From the NCBI GenBank assembly GCA_036250195.1, contig JAVHZZ010000016.1, positions 2,480,001 through 2,544,000 of the forward strand: DNA of 64,000 nt, given 5' to 3'. Source of the stretch: Mixophyes australis. Taxonomy: Eukaryota > Chordata > Amphibia > Anura > Limnodynastidae. Below are positions 1 through 14,200 of this stretch, in pieces. Each line of letters begins with the position of its first letter. Position 1 is the stretch's first letter. The position numbers and the translations under genes are program-made. A model generated the notes under the pieces. That model was not told the origin of the DNA, searched no databases, and was given only the letters and a program-made list of their open reading frames with translations.

Positions 1-1265
1 AATTGAATCATAAATTGATTCATAAATCATAAATCATGAATTGAATAATGAATCATGAATCGAATCATGAATCATGAATTGAATCATAAATCATAATTTA
101 TGAATCGAATCATGAATCATGAATTGAATCATGAATCATGAATCATGAATCATGAATCATGAATTGAATCATGAATCATGAACTGAATCATGAATCATGA
201 ATCATGAATCATGAATTGAATCATGAATTATGAATCATGAATCATGAATCGAATCATGAATCATGAATCGAAACATGAATCATGAATTGAATCATGAATC
301 ATAAAATGAATCAAGAATCATGAATCGAATCATGAATCATGAATAATGAATTGAATCATGAATCATGAATTGAATCATAAATCATGAATCATGAATCGAA
401 TCATGAATCATGAATCGAATCATGAATCATGAATCATGAATTGAATCATGAATCATGAACTGAATAATGAATCATGAATCATGAATCATGAATTGAATCA
501 TGAATTATGAATTTAATCATGAATCATGAATCATGAATCGAATCATGAATCATGAATTGTATCATGAATCATGAATCATGAATCGAATCATGAATCATGA
601 ATCGAATCATGAATCATGAATCCTGAATCATGAATCATGAATCGAATCATGAATCATGAATTGAATCATGAATCATGAATTGAATCATGAAACATGAATC
701 ATGAATTGAATCATGAATTATGAATAATGAATCATGAATTGAATCATGAATCATGAATCGAATCATGAATCTCGAATCATGAATTGAAAAATGAATCATG
801 AATTGAATCATGAATTGAATCATGAATCGAATCATGAATCATGAATCGAATCATGAATCATGAATTAAATCAAGAATCATGAATCATGAATCGACTCATG
901 AATTATGAATCATGAATCATGAATCGAATCATGAATCATGAATTGAATCATAAATCATGAATTAAATCATGAATCATGAATCATAAATCGAATAATGAAT
1001 TATGAATCATGAATCATGAATCAAATCAGGAATCATGAATCATGAATTGAATCATGAATCATGAATCATGAATCATGAATTGAATCATGAATCGAATCAT
1101 GAATCATGAATTGAATCATGAATCATAATTCGAATCATGAATCTCGAATCATGAATTGAATCATGAATCATAAATTGAATCATGAATTGAATCATAAATT
1201 ATGAATCATGAAATGAATCATGAATCATAAATCGAATCATGAATCATGAATTGAATCATGAATCA

Positions 1266-1380
1266 TGAATATAATCATGAATTATGAATTGCATCATGAA
1301 TCATGAATTGAATTATGAATCATGAATATAATCATGAATCATGAATTGCATCATGAATCATGAATTGAATCATGAATCAT
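1266..1380 (+). repeat. 58-bp local direct repeat with GAATTGCATC (example)
   Basis: A segment ATATAATCATG ... GAATTGCATC ... GAATTGAATTATG occurs twice in a row here, with GAATTGCATC at 1,286 and about 1,343. The doublet is preserved in most units (8,002; 15,522; 20,608; 25,908; 31,072; 34,820; 37,261; 39,197; 41,422; 57,042; 59,202; 61,373) but is single near 24,413, 49,320, 51,252, 52,374, 53,880 and 55,014. The change between two and one copies is a simple marker of unit lineage. Confidence 0.78.
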
Positions 1381-1625
1381 TATTCATGAATTAAATCATG
1401 AATCATTAATCATGAATTAAATCATGAATCATGAATCATGAAATGAATCATGAATTGAATCATGAATCATGAAATGAATCATGAATTGAATCATGAATTG
1501 AATCATGAATCATGAATAATGAATTGAATCATGAAATGAATCATGAATTGAATCATGAATCATGAATCATGAAATGAATCATGAATTTAATCATGAATCA
1601 TGAATCATGAATTGAATCATGAATC

Positions 1626-1641
1626 ATGAATCATGATTCAT
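1626..1641. repeat. Perfect 16-bp palindrome (example of a recurrent one)
   Basis: ATGAATCATGATTCAT equals its own reverse complement; it arises where a plus heptad meets one minus heptad. It recurs in most higher-order units, usually followed by GAATTGAATC, for example near 5,490, 8,343, 10,027, 14,321, 19,401, 23,311, 24,676, 33,714, 36,091, 40,231 and 46,030. The orientation-switch region has one at 63,473-63,488. It could extrude as a short cruciform; no binding protein can be named. Confidence 0.8.
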
Positions 1642-3061
1642 GAATTGAATCAAGAATCATGAATCAAATCAAGAATCATAAATTGAATCATGAATCATGA
1701 ATCGAATCATGAATCATGAATCATGAATCATGAATCATGAATTGAATCATGAATCGAATCATGAATCATGAATCATGAATCGAATCATGAATCTCGAATA
1801 ATGAATTGAATCATGAATCATGAATTGAATCATGAATTGAATCATAAATCATGAATCATGAATTGAATCATGAATCATAAATCGAATCATGAATCATGAA
1901 TCGAATCATGAATCATGAATCATGTATTGAATCATGAATTGAATCATAAATCATGAATCCTGAATTGAATCATGAATCATAAATCGAATCTTGAATCATG
2001 AATTGAATCATGAATTATGAATCATGAATCATGAATCGAATCATGAATCATGAAATGAATCATGAATCATGAAATGAATCATGAATCATGAATCATGAAT
2101 TGAATCATAAATCATGAATCGAATCATGAATTAAATAATGAATCATGAATCATGAATTGAATTATGAATCATGAATCGAATCATGAATCATGAATCATGA
2201 ATCATGAATCATGAATCATGAATTGAATCATAAATTAAATCATAAATCATAAATCATGAATTTAATCATAAATCATGAATCATGAATCGAATCATGATTC
2301 ATGAATCATGAATCACGAATCATGTATCGAATCATGAATCATGAATTGAATCATGAATCATGAATTGAATCATTAATCAGGAATCATGAATCATGAATTG
2401 AATCATGAATTATGAATCATGAATCATGAATCGAATCATGAACCATGAATCGAATCATGAATCATGAATCGAAACATGAATCATGAATTGAATCATGAAT
2501 CATGAATCATGAAATGAATCAAGAATCATGAATCGAATCATGAATCATGAATAATGAATCGAATCATGAATCATGGATTGAATCATGAATCATGAATTGA
2601 ATCATGAATTATGAATCGAAACAAGAATCATGAAATGAATCATGAATCATGAAATGAATCATAAATCATTAATCATTAATTAAATCATGAATCATAAATT
2701 GAATCATGAATCATAAATTGAATCATAAATCATGAATTGAATCATGATTTGAATCATGAATCATGAATCATGAATCATGAATCATGAATTGAATCATGAA
2801 TCATGAATCATGAATTGAATCATGAATCATGAATTGAATTATGAATCGAATCATGAATCATGAATTGAATCATGAATCATGAATCGAATCATGAATCTCG
2901 AATCATGAATTGAATCATGAATCATAAATCGAATCATGAATCATGAATTGAATCATGAATCATGAATTGAATCATAAATCATGAATCAAATCATGAATTA
3001 AATAATGAATGATGAATCATGAAATGAATCATGAATCATGAATCGAATCATGAATCATGAA

Positions 3062-3100
3062 CCATGAATTGAATCATAAATTGATTCATAAATCATAAAT
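3062..3100 (+). repeat. Landmark element with embedded inverted heptad (example of about 20 copies)
   Basis: A conserved module opens with ACCATGAATTG and goes on to GAATCATAAATTGATTC, then ATAAATCATAAATC. It holds a reversed unit, TTGATTCAT, inside the plus array. GAATCA and TGATTC can pair as a 6-bp stem around a TAAAT loop. Copies begin near 3,062, 3,602, 3,931, 6,191, 6,711, 9,771, 11,159, 11,730, 13,719, 15,648, 20,730, 22,712, 26,026, 31,195, 33,112, 39,641, 45,366, 47,331 and 62,862, and a cut copy sits at position 1. Two sub-versions exist, ending ATAAATCATG or ATAAATTATG; the latter is at 11,730, 15,648, 20,730, 26,026 and 31,195. No function is known to me. Confidence 0.88.
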
Positions 3101-3238
3101 CATGAATTGAATCATGATTCATGAATCATGAAATGAATCATGAATTGAATCATGAATCATGAAATGAATCATGAATTGAATCATGAATTGAATCATGAAT
3201 CATGAATAATGAATTGAATCATGAAATGAATCATGAAT

Positions 3239-3930
3239 CGAATCATGAATCATGAATTGAATCATGAATCATGAACTGAATCATGAATCATGAATCATGA
3301 ATCATGAATTGAATCATGAATTATGAATCATGAATCGAATCATGAATCATGAATCGAAACATGAATCATGAATTGAATCATAAATCATGAATCAAGAATT
3401 GAATCATAAATCATGAATCGAATCATGAATCATGAATTGAATCATGAATTATGAATCATGAATCATGAATCGAATCATGAATCATAAAATGAATCATGAA
3501 TCATAAATCATGAATTGAATCATAAATCATGAATCAAATCATGAATTAAATAATGAATCATGAATCATGAATTGAATCATGAATCATGAATCGAATCATG
3601 AACCATGAATTGAATCATAAATTGATTCATAAATCATAAATCATGAATTGAATCATGAATCATGAATCGAATCATGAATCATGAATTGAATCATAATTCA
3701 TAATTTATGAATCGAATCATGAATCATGAATTGAATCATGAATTATGAATCATGAATCATGAATCATGAATTGAATCATGAATCATGAACTGAATCATGA
3801 ATCATGAATCATGAATCATGAATTGAATCATGAATTATAAATCATGAATCATGAATCGAATCATGAATCATGAATCGAAACATGAATCATGAATAATGAA
3901 TTGAATCATGAATCATGAATCGAATCATGA
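3239..3930 (+). repeat. Satellite segment with first copy of a 329-bp local tandem duplication
   Basis: Most of this stretch (about 3,240-3,600) recurs at about 6,351-6,716 with an offset near 3,109, including the rare run ATCAAGAATTG. From the landmark at 3,602 to 3,930 it forms the first copy of a roughly 329-bp direct repeat whose second copy begins at the landmark at 3,931. The two copies differ by small changes such as CATAATTCATAATTTATG against CATAAATCATAATTTATG. Nothing but satellite is present. Confidence 0.8.
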
Positions 3931-5583
3931 ACCATGAATTGAATCATAAATTGATTCATAAATCATAAATCATGAATTGAATCATGAATCATGAATCGAA
4001 TCATGAATCATGAATTGAATCATAAATCATAATTTATGAATCGAATCATGAATCATGAATTGAATCATGAATCATGAATCATGAATCATGAATTGAATCA
4101 TGAATCATGAACTGAATCATGAATCATGAATCATGAATCATGAATTGAATCATGAATTATAAATCATGAATCATGAATCGAATCATGAATCATGAATCGA
4201 AACATGAATCATGAATAATGAATTGAATCATGAATCATGAATTGAATCATAAATCATGAATCATGAATCGAATCATGAATCATGAATCGAATCATGAATC
4301 ATGAATTGAATCATGAATCATGAACTGAATAATGAATCATGAATCATGAATCATGAATTGAATCATGAATTATGAATTTAATCATGAATCATGAATCGAA
4401 TCATGAATCATGAATTGTATCATGAATCATGAATTGTATCATGAATCATGAATCATGAATCGAATCATGAATCATGAATCCTGAATTGAATCATGAATTA
4501 TGAATCATGAATCATGAATTGAATCATGAATCATGAATTGAATCATGAAACATGAATCATGAATTGAATCATGAATTATGAATCATGAATCATGAATTGA
4601 ATCATGAATCATGAATCGAATCATGAATCTCCAATCATGAATTGAAAAATGAATCATGAATTGAATCATGAATTGAATCATGAATCGAATCATGAATCAT
4701 GAATCGAATCATGAATCATGAATTAAATCAAGAATCATGAATCATGAATCGACTCATGAATTATGAATCATGAATCATGAATCATGAATCGAATCATGAA
4801 TCATGAATTGAATCATGAATCATGAATTAAATCATGAATCATGAATCATAAATCGAATAATGAATTATAAATCATGAATCATGAATCAAATCAGGAATCA
4901 TGAATCATGAATTGAATCATGAATCATGAATCATGAATCATGAATTGAATCATGAATCGAATCATGAATTATGAATTGAATCATGAATCATAATTCGAAT
5001 CATGAATCTCGAATCATGAATTGAATCATGAATCATAAATTGAATCATGAATTGAATCATAAATCATGAATCATAAAAAGAATCATGAATCATAAATCGA
5101 ATCATGAATCATGAATTGAATCATGAATCATGAATATAATCATGAATTATGAATTGCATCATGAATCATGAATTGAATTATGAATCATGAATATAATCAT
5201 GAATCATGAATTCCATCATGAATCATGAATTGAATCATGAATCATTAATCATGAATTAAATCATGAATCATTAATCATGAATTAAATCATGAATCATGAA
5301 TCATGAAATGAATCATGAATTGAATCATGAATCATGAAATGAATCATGAATTGAATCATGAATTGAATCATGAATCATGAATAATGAATTGAATCATGAA
5401 ATGAATCATGAATTGAATCATGAATCATGAATCATGAAATGAATCATGAATTTAATCATGAATCATGAATCATGAATTGAATCATGAATCATGAATCATG
5501 ATTCATGAATTGAATCAAGAATCATGAATCAAATCAAGAATTATAAATTGAATCATGAATCATGAATCGAATCATGAATCATG
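3931..5583 (+). repeat. Higher-order block A, copy 2 (middle, shortened)
   Basis: This segment matches the start of block A. At its right part the offset to copy 1 is exactly 3,865 (markers TGAACTGAATAATG at 456 and 4,321, GAATTGCATC at 1,286 and 5,151). At the left edge the offset is 3,935, so about 70 bp have been lost here relative to copy 1. Private changes include GAATCTCCAATC near 4,627 where the other copies have GAATCTCGAATC, and GAATTCCATC near 5,209 in place of GAATTGCATC. Homology to block A ends near 5,583. Confidence 0.85.
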
Positions 5584-6716
5584 AATCTCGAATCATGAAT
5601 TGAATCATGAATCATGAATTGAATCATGAATTCAATCATAAATCATGAATCATGAATTGAATCATGAATCATAAATCGAATCATGAATCATGAATCGAAT
5701 CATGAATCATGAATTGAATCATGAATCATGAACTGAATCATGAATCATGAATCATGAATTGAATCATGAATTATGAATCATGAATCATGAATCGAATCAT
5801 GAATCATGAATCGAAACATGAATCATGAATTGAATCATGAATCATGAATCATGAAATTAATCAAGAATCATGAATCGAATCATGAATCATGAATAATGAA
5901 TCGAATCATGAATCATGAATTGAATCATGAATCATGAATTGAATCATGAATTGAATCATGAATTGAATCATACATCATGAATCATGAATTGAATCATGAA
6001 TCATGAATCGAATCATGAATCATGAATTGAATCATGAATTATGAATTATGAATCATGAATCATGAAATGAATCATGAAATGAATCATGAATCATAAATCA
6101 TGAATTGAATCATAAATCATGAATCAAATCATGAATTAAATAATGAATCATGAATCATGAATTGAATCATGAATCATGAATCGAATCATGAACCATGAAT
6201 TGAATCATAAATTGATTCATAAATCATAAATCATGAATTGAATCATGAATCATGAATCGAATCATGAATCATGAATTGAATTATAAATCATGAATCATGA
6301 ATCGAATCATGAATCATGAATTGAATCATGAATCATGAATCATGAATCAAATCATGAATCATGAATTGAATCATGAATCATGAACTGAATCATGAATCAT
6401 GAATCATGAATCATGAATTGAATCATGAATTATGAATCATGAATCGAATCATGAATCATGAATCGAAACATGAATCATGAAATGAATCATAAATCATGAA
6501 TCAAGAATTGAATCATAAATCATGAATCGAATCATGAATCATGAATTGAATCATGAATTATGAATCATGAATCATGAATCGAATCATGAATCATAAAATG
6601 AATCATGAATCATAAATCATGAATTGAATCTTAAATCATGAATCTAATCATGAATTAAATAATGAATCATGAATCATGAATTGAATCATGAATCATGAAT
6701 CGAATCATGAACCATG
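5584..6716 (+). repeat. Satellite between block A copies 2 and 3
   Basis: The segment consists of the usual 7/12-bp units with one landmark element at 6,191. Its last 360 bp are the partner of 3,240-3,600, with single-base differences such as GAATCTTAAATC and GAATCTAATC near 6,630-6,645. It joins the next block A copy inside the landmark at 6,711. No open reading frame or unique sequence is seen. Confidence 0.8.
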
Positions 6717-9700
6717 AATTGAATCATAAATTGATTCATAAATCATAAATCATGAATTGAATAATGAATCATGAATCGAATCATGAATCATGAATTGAAT
6801 CATAAATCATAATTTATGAATCGAATCATGAATCATGAATTGAATCATGAATCATGAATCATGAATCATGAATCATGAATTGAATCATGAATCATGAACT
6901 GAATCATGAATCATGAATCATGAATCATGAATTGAATCATGAATTATGAATCATGAATCATGAATCGAATCATGAATCATGAATCGAAACATGAATCATG
7001 AATTGAATCATGAATCATAAAATGAATCAAGAATCATGAATCGAATCATGAATCATGAATAATGAATTGAATCATGAATCATGAATTGAATCATAAATCA
7101 TGAATCATGAATCGAATCATGAATCATGAATCGAATCATGAATCATGAATCATGAATTGAATCATGAATCATGAACTGAATAATGAATCATGAATCATGA
7201 ATCATGAATTGAATCATGAATTATGAATTTAATCATGAATCATGAATCATGAATCGAATCATGAATCATGAATTGTATCATGAATCATGAATCATGAATC
7301 GAATCATGAATCATGAATCGAATCATGAATCATGAATCCTGAATCATGAATCATGAATCGAATCATGAATCATGAATTGAATCATGAATCATGAATTGAA
7401 TCATGAAACATGAATCATGAATTGAATCATGAATTATGAATAATGAATCATGAATTGAATCATGAATCATGAATCGAATCATGAATCTCGAATCATGAAT
7501 TGAAAAATGAATCATGAATTGAATCATGAATTGAATCATGAATCGAATCATGAATCATGAATCGAATCATGAATCATGAATTAAATCAAGAATCATGAAT
7601 CATGAATCGACTCATGAATTATGAATCATGAATCATGAATCGAATCATGAATCATGAATTGAATCATAAATCATGAATTAAATCATGAATCATGAATCAT
7701 AAATCGAATAATGAATTATGAATCATGAATCATGAATCAAATCAGGAATCATGAATCATGAATTGAATCATGAATCATGAATCATGAATCATGAATTGAA
7801 TCATGAATCGAATCATGAATCATGAATTGAATCATGAATCATAATTCGAATCATGAATCTCGAATCATGAATTGAATCATGAATCATAAATTGAATCATG
7901 AATTGAATCATAAATTATGAATCATGAAATGAATCATGAATCATAAATCGAATCATGAATCATGAATTGAATCATGAATCATGAATATAATCATGAATTA
8001 TGAATTGCATCATGAATCATGAATTGAATTATGAATCATGAATATAATCATGAATCATGAATTGCATCATGAATCATGAATTGAATCATGAATCATTATT
8101 CATGAATTAAATCATGAATCATTAATCATGAATTAAATCATGAATCATGAATCATGAAATGAATCATGAATTGAATCATGAATCATGAAATGAATCATGA
8201 ATTGAATCATGAATTGAATCATGAATCATGAATAATGAATTGAATCATGAAATGAATCATGAATTGAATCATGAATCATGAATCATGAAATGAATCATGA
8301 ATTTAATCATGAATCATGAATCATGAATTGAATCATGAATCATGAATCATGATTCATGAATTGAATCAAGAATCATGAATCAAATCAAGAATCATAAATT
8401 GAATCATGAATCATGAATCGAATCATGAATCATGAATCATGAATCATGAATCATGAATTGAATCATGAATCGAATCATGAATCATGAATCATGAATCGAA
8501 TCATGAATCTCGAATAATGAATTGAATCATGAATCATGAATTGAATCATGAATTGAATCATAAATCATGAATCATGAATTGAATCATGAATCATAAATCG
8601 AATCATGAATCATGAATCGAATCATGAATCATGAATCATGTATTGAATCATGAATTGAATCATAAATCATGAATCCTGAATTGAATCATGAATCATAAAT
8701 CGAATCTTGAATCATGAATTGAATCATGAATTATGAATCATGAATCATGAATCGAATCATGAATCATGAAATGAATCATGAATCATGAAATGAATCATGA
8801 ATCATGAATCATGAATTGAATCATAAATCATGAATCGAATCATGAATTAAATAATGAATCATGAATCATGAATTGAATTATGAATCATGAATCGAATCAT
8901 GAATCATGAATCATGAATCATGAATCATGAATTGAATCATAAATTAAATCATAAATCATAAATCATGAATTTAATCATAAATCATGAATCATGAATCGAA
9001 TCATGATTCATGAATCATGAATCACGAATCATGTATCGAATCATGAATCATGAATTGAATCATGAATCATGAATTGAATCATTAATCAGGAATCATGAAT
9101 CATGAATTGAATCATGAATTATGAATCATGAATCATGAATCGAATCATGAACCATGAATCGAATCATGAATCATGAATCGAAACATGAATCATGAATTGA
9201 ATCATGAATCATGAATCATGAAATGAATCAAGAATCATGAATCGAATCATGAATCATGAATAATGAATCGAATCATGAATCATGGATTGAATCATGAATC
9301 ATGAATTGAATCATGAATTATGAATCGAAACAAGAATCATGAAATGAATCATGAATCATGAAATGAATCATAAATCATTAATCATTAATTAAATCATGAA
9401 TCATAAATTGAATCATGAATCATAAATTGAATCATAAATCATGAATTGAATCATGATTTGAATCATGAATCATGAATCATGAATCATGAATCATGAATTG
9501 AATCATGAATCATGAATCATGAATTGAATCATGAATCATGAATTGAATTATGAATCGAATCATGAATCATGAATTGAATCATGAATCATGAATCGAATCA
9601 TGAATCTCGAATCATGAATTGAATCATGAATCATAAATCGAATCATGAATCATGAATTGAATCATGAATCATGAATTGAATCATAAATCATGAATCAAAT

Positions 9701-9947
9701 CATGAATTAAATAATGAATGATGAATCATGAAATGAATCATGAATCATGAATCGAATCATGAATCATGAACCATGAATTGAATCATAAATTGATTCATAA
9801 ATCATAAATCATGAATTGAATCATGATTCATGAATCATGAAATGAATCATGAATTGAATCATGAATCATGAAATGAATCATGAATTGAATCATGAATTGA
9901 ATCATGAATCATGAATAATGAATTGAATCATGAAATGAATCATGAAT
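6717..9947 (+). repeat. Higher-order block A, copy 3
   Basis: This is the near-identical partner of 1-3,238. It reproduces rare variants in order, such as GAATCTCGAATC, GAAAAATGAATC, the GAATTGCATC doublet near 8,002 and 8,060, ATCACGAATCATGTATCG near 9,020 and CATGGATTG near 9,281. The clearest length change I find is the loss of one heptad at about 8,897-8,931. Such similarity over 3.2 kb in fast-evolving simple sequence implies a recent duplication. Confidence 0.92.
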
Positions 9948-11218
9948 TGAATCATGAATCATGAATAATGAAATGAATCATGAATTTAATCATGAATCAT
10001 GAATCATGAATTGAATCATGAATCATGAATCATGATTCATGAATTGAATCAAGAATCATGAATCAAATCAAGAATCATAAATTGAATCATGAATCATGAA
10101 TCGAATCATGAATCATGAATCGAATCATGAATCATGTATTGAATCATGAATTGAATCATGAATCATGAATCATGAATCATGAATCGAATCATGAATCTCG
10201 AATAATGAATTGAATCATGAATCATGAATTGAATCATGAATTGAATCATAAATCATGAATCATGAATTGAATCATGAATCATAAATCGAATCATGAATCA
10301 TGAATCGAATCATGAATCATGAATCATGTATTGAATCATGAATTGAATCATAAATCATGAATCCTGAATTGAATCATGAATCATAAATCGAATCATGAAT
10401 CATGAATTGAATCATGAATTATGAATCATGAATCATGAATCGAATCATGAATCATGAAATGAATCATGAATCATGAAATGAATCATGAATCATGAATCAT
10501 GAATTGAATCATAAATCATGAATCGAATCATGAATTAAATAATGAATTGAATTATGAATCATGAATCGAATCATGAATCATGAATCATGAATCATGAATC
10601 ATGAATTGAATCATAAATTAAATCATAAATCATAAATCATGAATTTAATCATAAATCATGAATCATGAATCGAATCATGATTCATGAATCATGAATCACA
10701 AATCATGTATCGAATCATGAATCATGAATTGAATCATGAATCATGAATTGAATCATTAATCAGGAATCATGAATCATGAATTGAATCATGAATTATGAAT
10801 CATGAATCATGAATCGAATCATGAACCATGAATAGAATCATGAATCATGAATCGAAACATGAATCATGAATTGAATCATGAATCATGAATCATGAAATGA
10901 ATCATGAATCATGAAATGAATCATAAATCATTAATCATTAATCGAATCATGAATCATGAATTGAATCATGAATCATGAATTGAATCATAAATCATGAATT
11001 GAATCATGAATCATGAATTGAATCATGATTTGAATCATGAATCATGAATCATGAATCATGAATCATGAATCGAATCATGAATCATGAATCATGAATTGAA
11101 TCATGAATCATGAATCATGAATCATGAATTGAATTATGAATCGAATCATGAATCATGAACCATGAATTGAATCATAAATTGATTCATAAATCATAAATCA
11201 TGAATTGAATCATGATTC
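9948..11218 (+). repeat. Partial local repeat of 8,27x-9,83x
   Basis: This follows the sequence of block A from about 8,270 again. The palindrome-bearing GATTCATGAATTGAATC segment at 8,351 recurs at 10,034 (offset 1,683), and the ATCACGAATCATGTATCG marker recurs as ATCACAAATCATGTATCG near 10,697. The landmark at 9,771 recurs at 11,159 (offset only 1,388), so this copy has lost about 300 bp, mainly between 10,890 and 11,150. Only satellite is present. Confidence 0.8.
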
Positions 11219-14200
11219 ATGAATCGAATCATGAATCATGAATTGAATCATGAATTATGAATCATGAATTGAATCATGAATTATAAATCATGAATCATGA
11301 ATCGAATCATGAATCATAAATCGAAACGTGAATCATGAATTGAATCATGAATCATGAATCATGAAATGAATCAAGAATCATGAATCGAATCATGAATCAT
11401 GAATAATGAATCGAATCATGAATCATAAATTGAATCATGAATCATGAATTGAATCATGAATTGAATCATAAATCATGAATCATGAATTGAATCATGAATC
11501 ATGAATCGAATCATGAATCACGAATCGAATCATAAATCATGAATTGAATCATGAATTATGAATCATGAATCATGAATCGAATCATGAATCATGAAATGAA
11601 TCATGAATCATAAATCATGAATTGAATAATAAATCATGAATCAAATCATGAATTAAATAATGAATCTTGAATCATGAATTGAATCATGAATCATGAATCG
11701 AATCATGAATCATGAATCATGAATCATGAACCATGAATTGAATCATAAATTGATTCATAAATCATAAATTATGAATTGAATCATGAATCATGAATCGAAT
11801 CATGAATCATGAATTGAATCATAAATCATGAATCATGAATCGAATCATGAATCATGAATCGAATCATGAATCATGAATCTTGAATCGAATCATGAATCAT
11901 GAATTGAATCATGAATCATGAACTGAATCATGAATCATGAATCATGAATCATGAATCATGAATTGAATCATGAATTATGAATCATGAATCATGAATCGAA
12001 TCATGAATCATGAATCGAAACAAGAATCATGAATTGAATCATGAATCATGAATCATGAAATGAATCATGAATAATGAATCAAATAATGAATCATGAATTG
12101 AATCATGAATCATGAATTGAATCATGAATTATGAATTGAAACACGAATCATGAAATGAATCATGAATCATGAAACGAATCATAAATCATTAATCATGAAT
12201 CGAATCATGAATCATGAATTAAATCATGAATCATGAATTGAATCATAAATCATGAATTTAATCATGAATCATGATTTGAATCATGATTTGAATCATGAAT
12301 CATGAATCATGATTTGAATCATGATTTGAATCATGAATCATGAATCATGAATCATGAATCATGAATCGAATCATTAATCATGATTCATGAATTGAATCAT
12401 GAATCATGAATCAAATCATGAATCATAAATTGAATCATGAATCATGAATCGAATCATGAATCATGAATCATGAATCATGAATTGAATCATGAATTAAATC
12501 ATGAATCGAATCATGTATCATGAATTGAATCATGAATCATGAATTGAATCATGAATCATGAATCGAATCATGAATTGAATCATGAATCATGAATTGAATC
12601 ATAAATTGAATCATAAATCATGAATCATGAATTGAATCATGAATCATAAATTGAATCATGAATCATGAATTGAATCATGAATCATGAATCATGAATCGAA
12701 TCATGAATCAAGAATCATAAATCGAATCATGAATCATGAATTTAATCATGAATCATGAATCATGAATCGAATCATAAATCATGAATTGTATCATGAATCA
12801 TGAATCGAATCATGAATCATGAATCCTGAATCATGAATCATGAATCGAATCATGAATCATGAATTGAATCATGAATCATGAATTGAATCATGAAACATGA
12901 ATCATGAATTGAATCATAAATTATGAATCATGAATCATGAATCGAATCATGAATCATGAATCGAATCATGAATCATGAATCGAATCATGAATCATGAATC
13001 GAATCATGAATCATGAAATGAATCATGAATTGAATCATGAATTGAATCATGAATCATGAATTGAATCATGAATCATGAATTGAATCATGAATCATGAATC
13101 GAATCATGAATCTCGAATCATGAATTGAAAAATGAATCATGAATTGAATCATGAATTGAATCATGAATCATGAATCGAATCATGAATCATGAATTGAATC
13201 ATGAATCATGAATTGAATCATGAATCATGAATTAAATCATGAATCATGAATCAAAAATCGAATAATGAATTATGAATCATGAATCATGAATCAAATCATG
13301 AATCATGAATCATGAATTGAATCATGAATCATGAATCATGAATTATAAATTGTATCATGAATCGAATCATGAATCATGAATTGAATCATGAATCATAATT
13401 TGAATCATGAATCTCAAATCATGAATTGAATCATGAATCATAAATTGAATCATGAATTGAATCATAAATCATGAATCATGAAATGAATTATGAATCATAA
13501 ATCGAATCATGAATCATGAATTGAATCATGAATCATTAATTGAATCATGAATTATGAATCATGAATCATGAATCGAATCATGAATCATGAAATGAATCAT
13601 GAATCATAAATCATGAATTGAATAATAAATCATGAATCAAATCATGAATTAAATAATGAATCTTGAATCATGAATTGAATCATGAATCATGAATCGAATC
13701 ATGAATCATGAATCATGAACCATGAATTGAATCATAAATTGATTCATAAATCATAAATCATGAATTGAATCATGAATCATGAATCGAATCATGAATCATG
13801 AATTGAATCATAAATCTTGAATCATGAATCGAATCATGAATCATGAATCGAATCATGAATCATGAATCATGAATCATGAATCATGAATTGAATCATGAAT
13901 CATGAACTGAATCATGAATCATGAATCATGAATCATGAATTGAATCATGAATTATGAATCATGAATCATGAATCGAATCATGAATCATGAATCGAAACAT
14001 GAATCATGAATTGAATCATGAATCATGAATCATGAAATGAATCATGAATAATGAATCGAATCATGAATCATGAATTGAATCATGAATCATGAATTGAATC
14101 ATGAATTATGAATCGAAACACGAATCATGAAATGAATCATGAATCATGAAACGAATCATAAGTCATTAATCATGAATCGAATCATGAATCATGAATTGAA

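Larger units (their letters stand above)
1..3238 (+). repeat. Higher-order block A, copy 1 (partial at left edge)
   Basis: This block recurs at 6,717-9,947. The offset is exactly 6,716 at positions 1, 456, 647 and 1,286, then 6,709 from about 2,222 on, because a run of six TCATGAA heptads at 2,181-2,222 is five heptads in the other copy. Homology stops at 3,239, where this copy reads ATGAATCGAATC and the other ATGAATTGAATC before following a different part of the unit. The first bases fall inside the landmark element, so the block extends left of the window. Confidence 0.92.

Noticed and set aside
101..118. CATAATTTATG hairpin as a transcription terminator
   Set aside because: The self-complementary ATAAAT/ATTTAT stem lacks G+C and a following T-run and is just a variant heptad cluster repeated with the block (near 4,030 and 6,808).
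787..800. A-run GAAAAATG as a poly-A remnant of a retroposon
   Set aside because: Only five A residues, always embedded in the same satellite context and copied with the higher-order units.
647..835. 62-codon open frame on the minus strand, present again unchanged at 7,363-7,551
   Set aside because: It is pure satellite read in a frame kept open by 12-bp units; the product is only a run of M, I, H, D, S, F, Q and R from the repeat. Its second copy is explained by the block A duplication at an offset of 6,716, not by selection.
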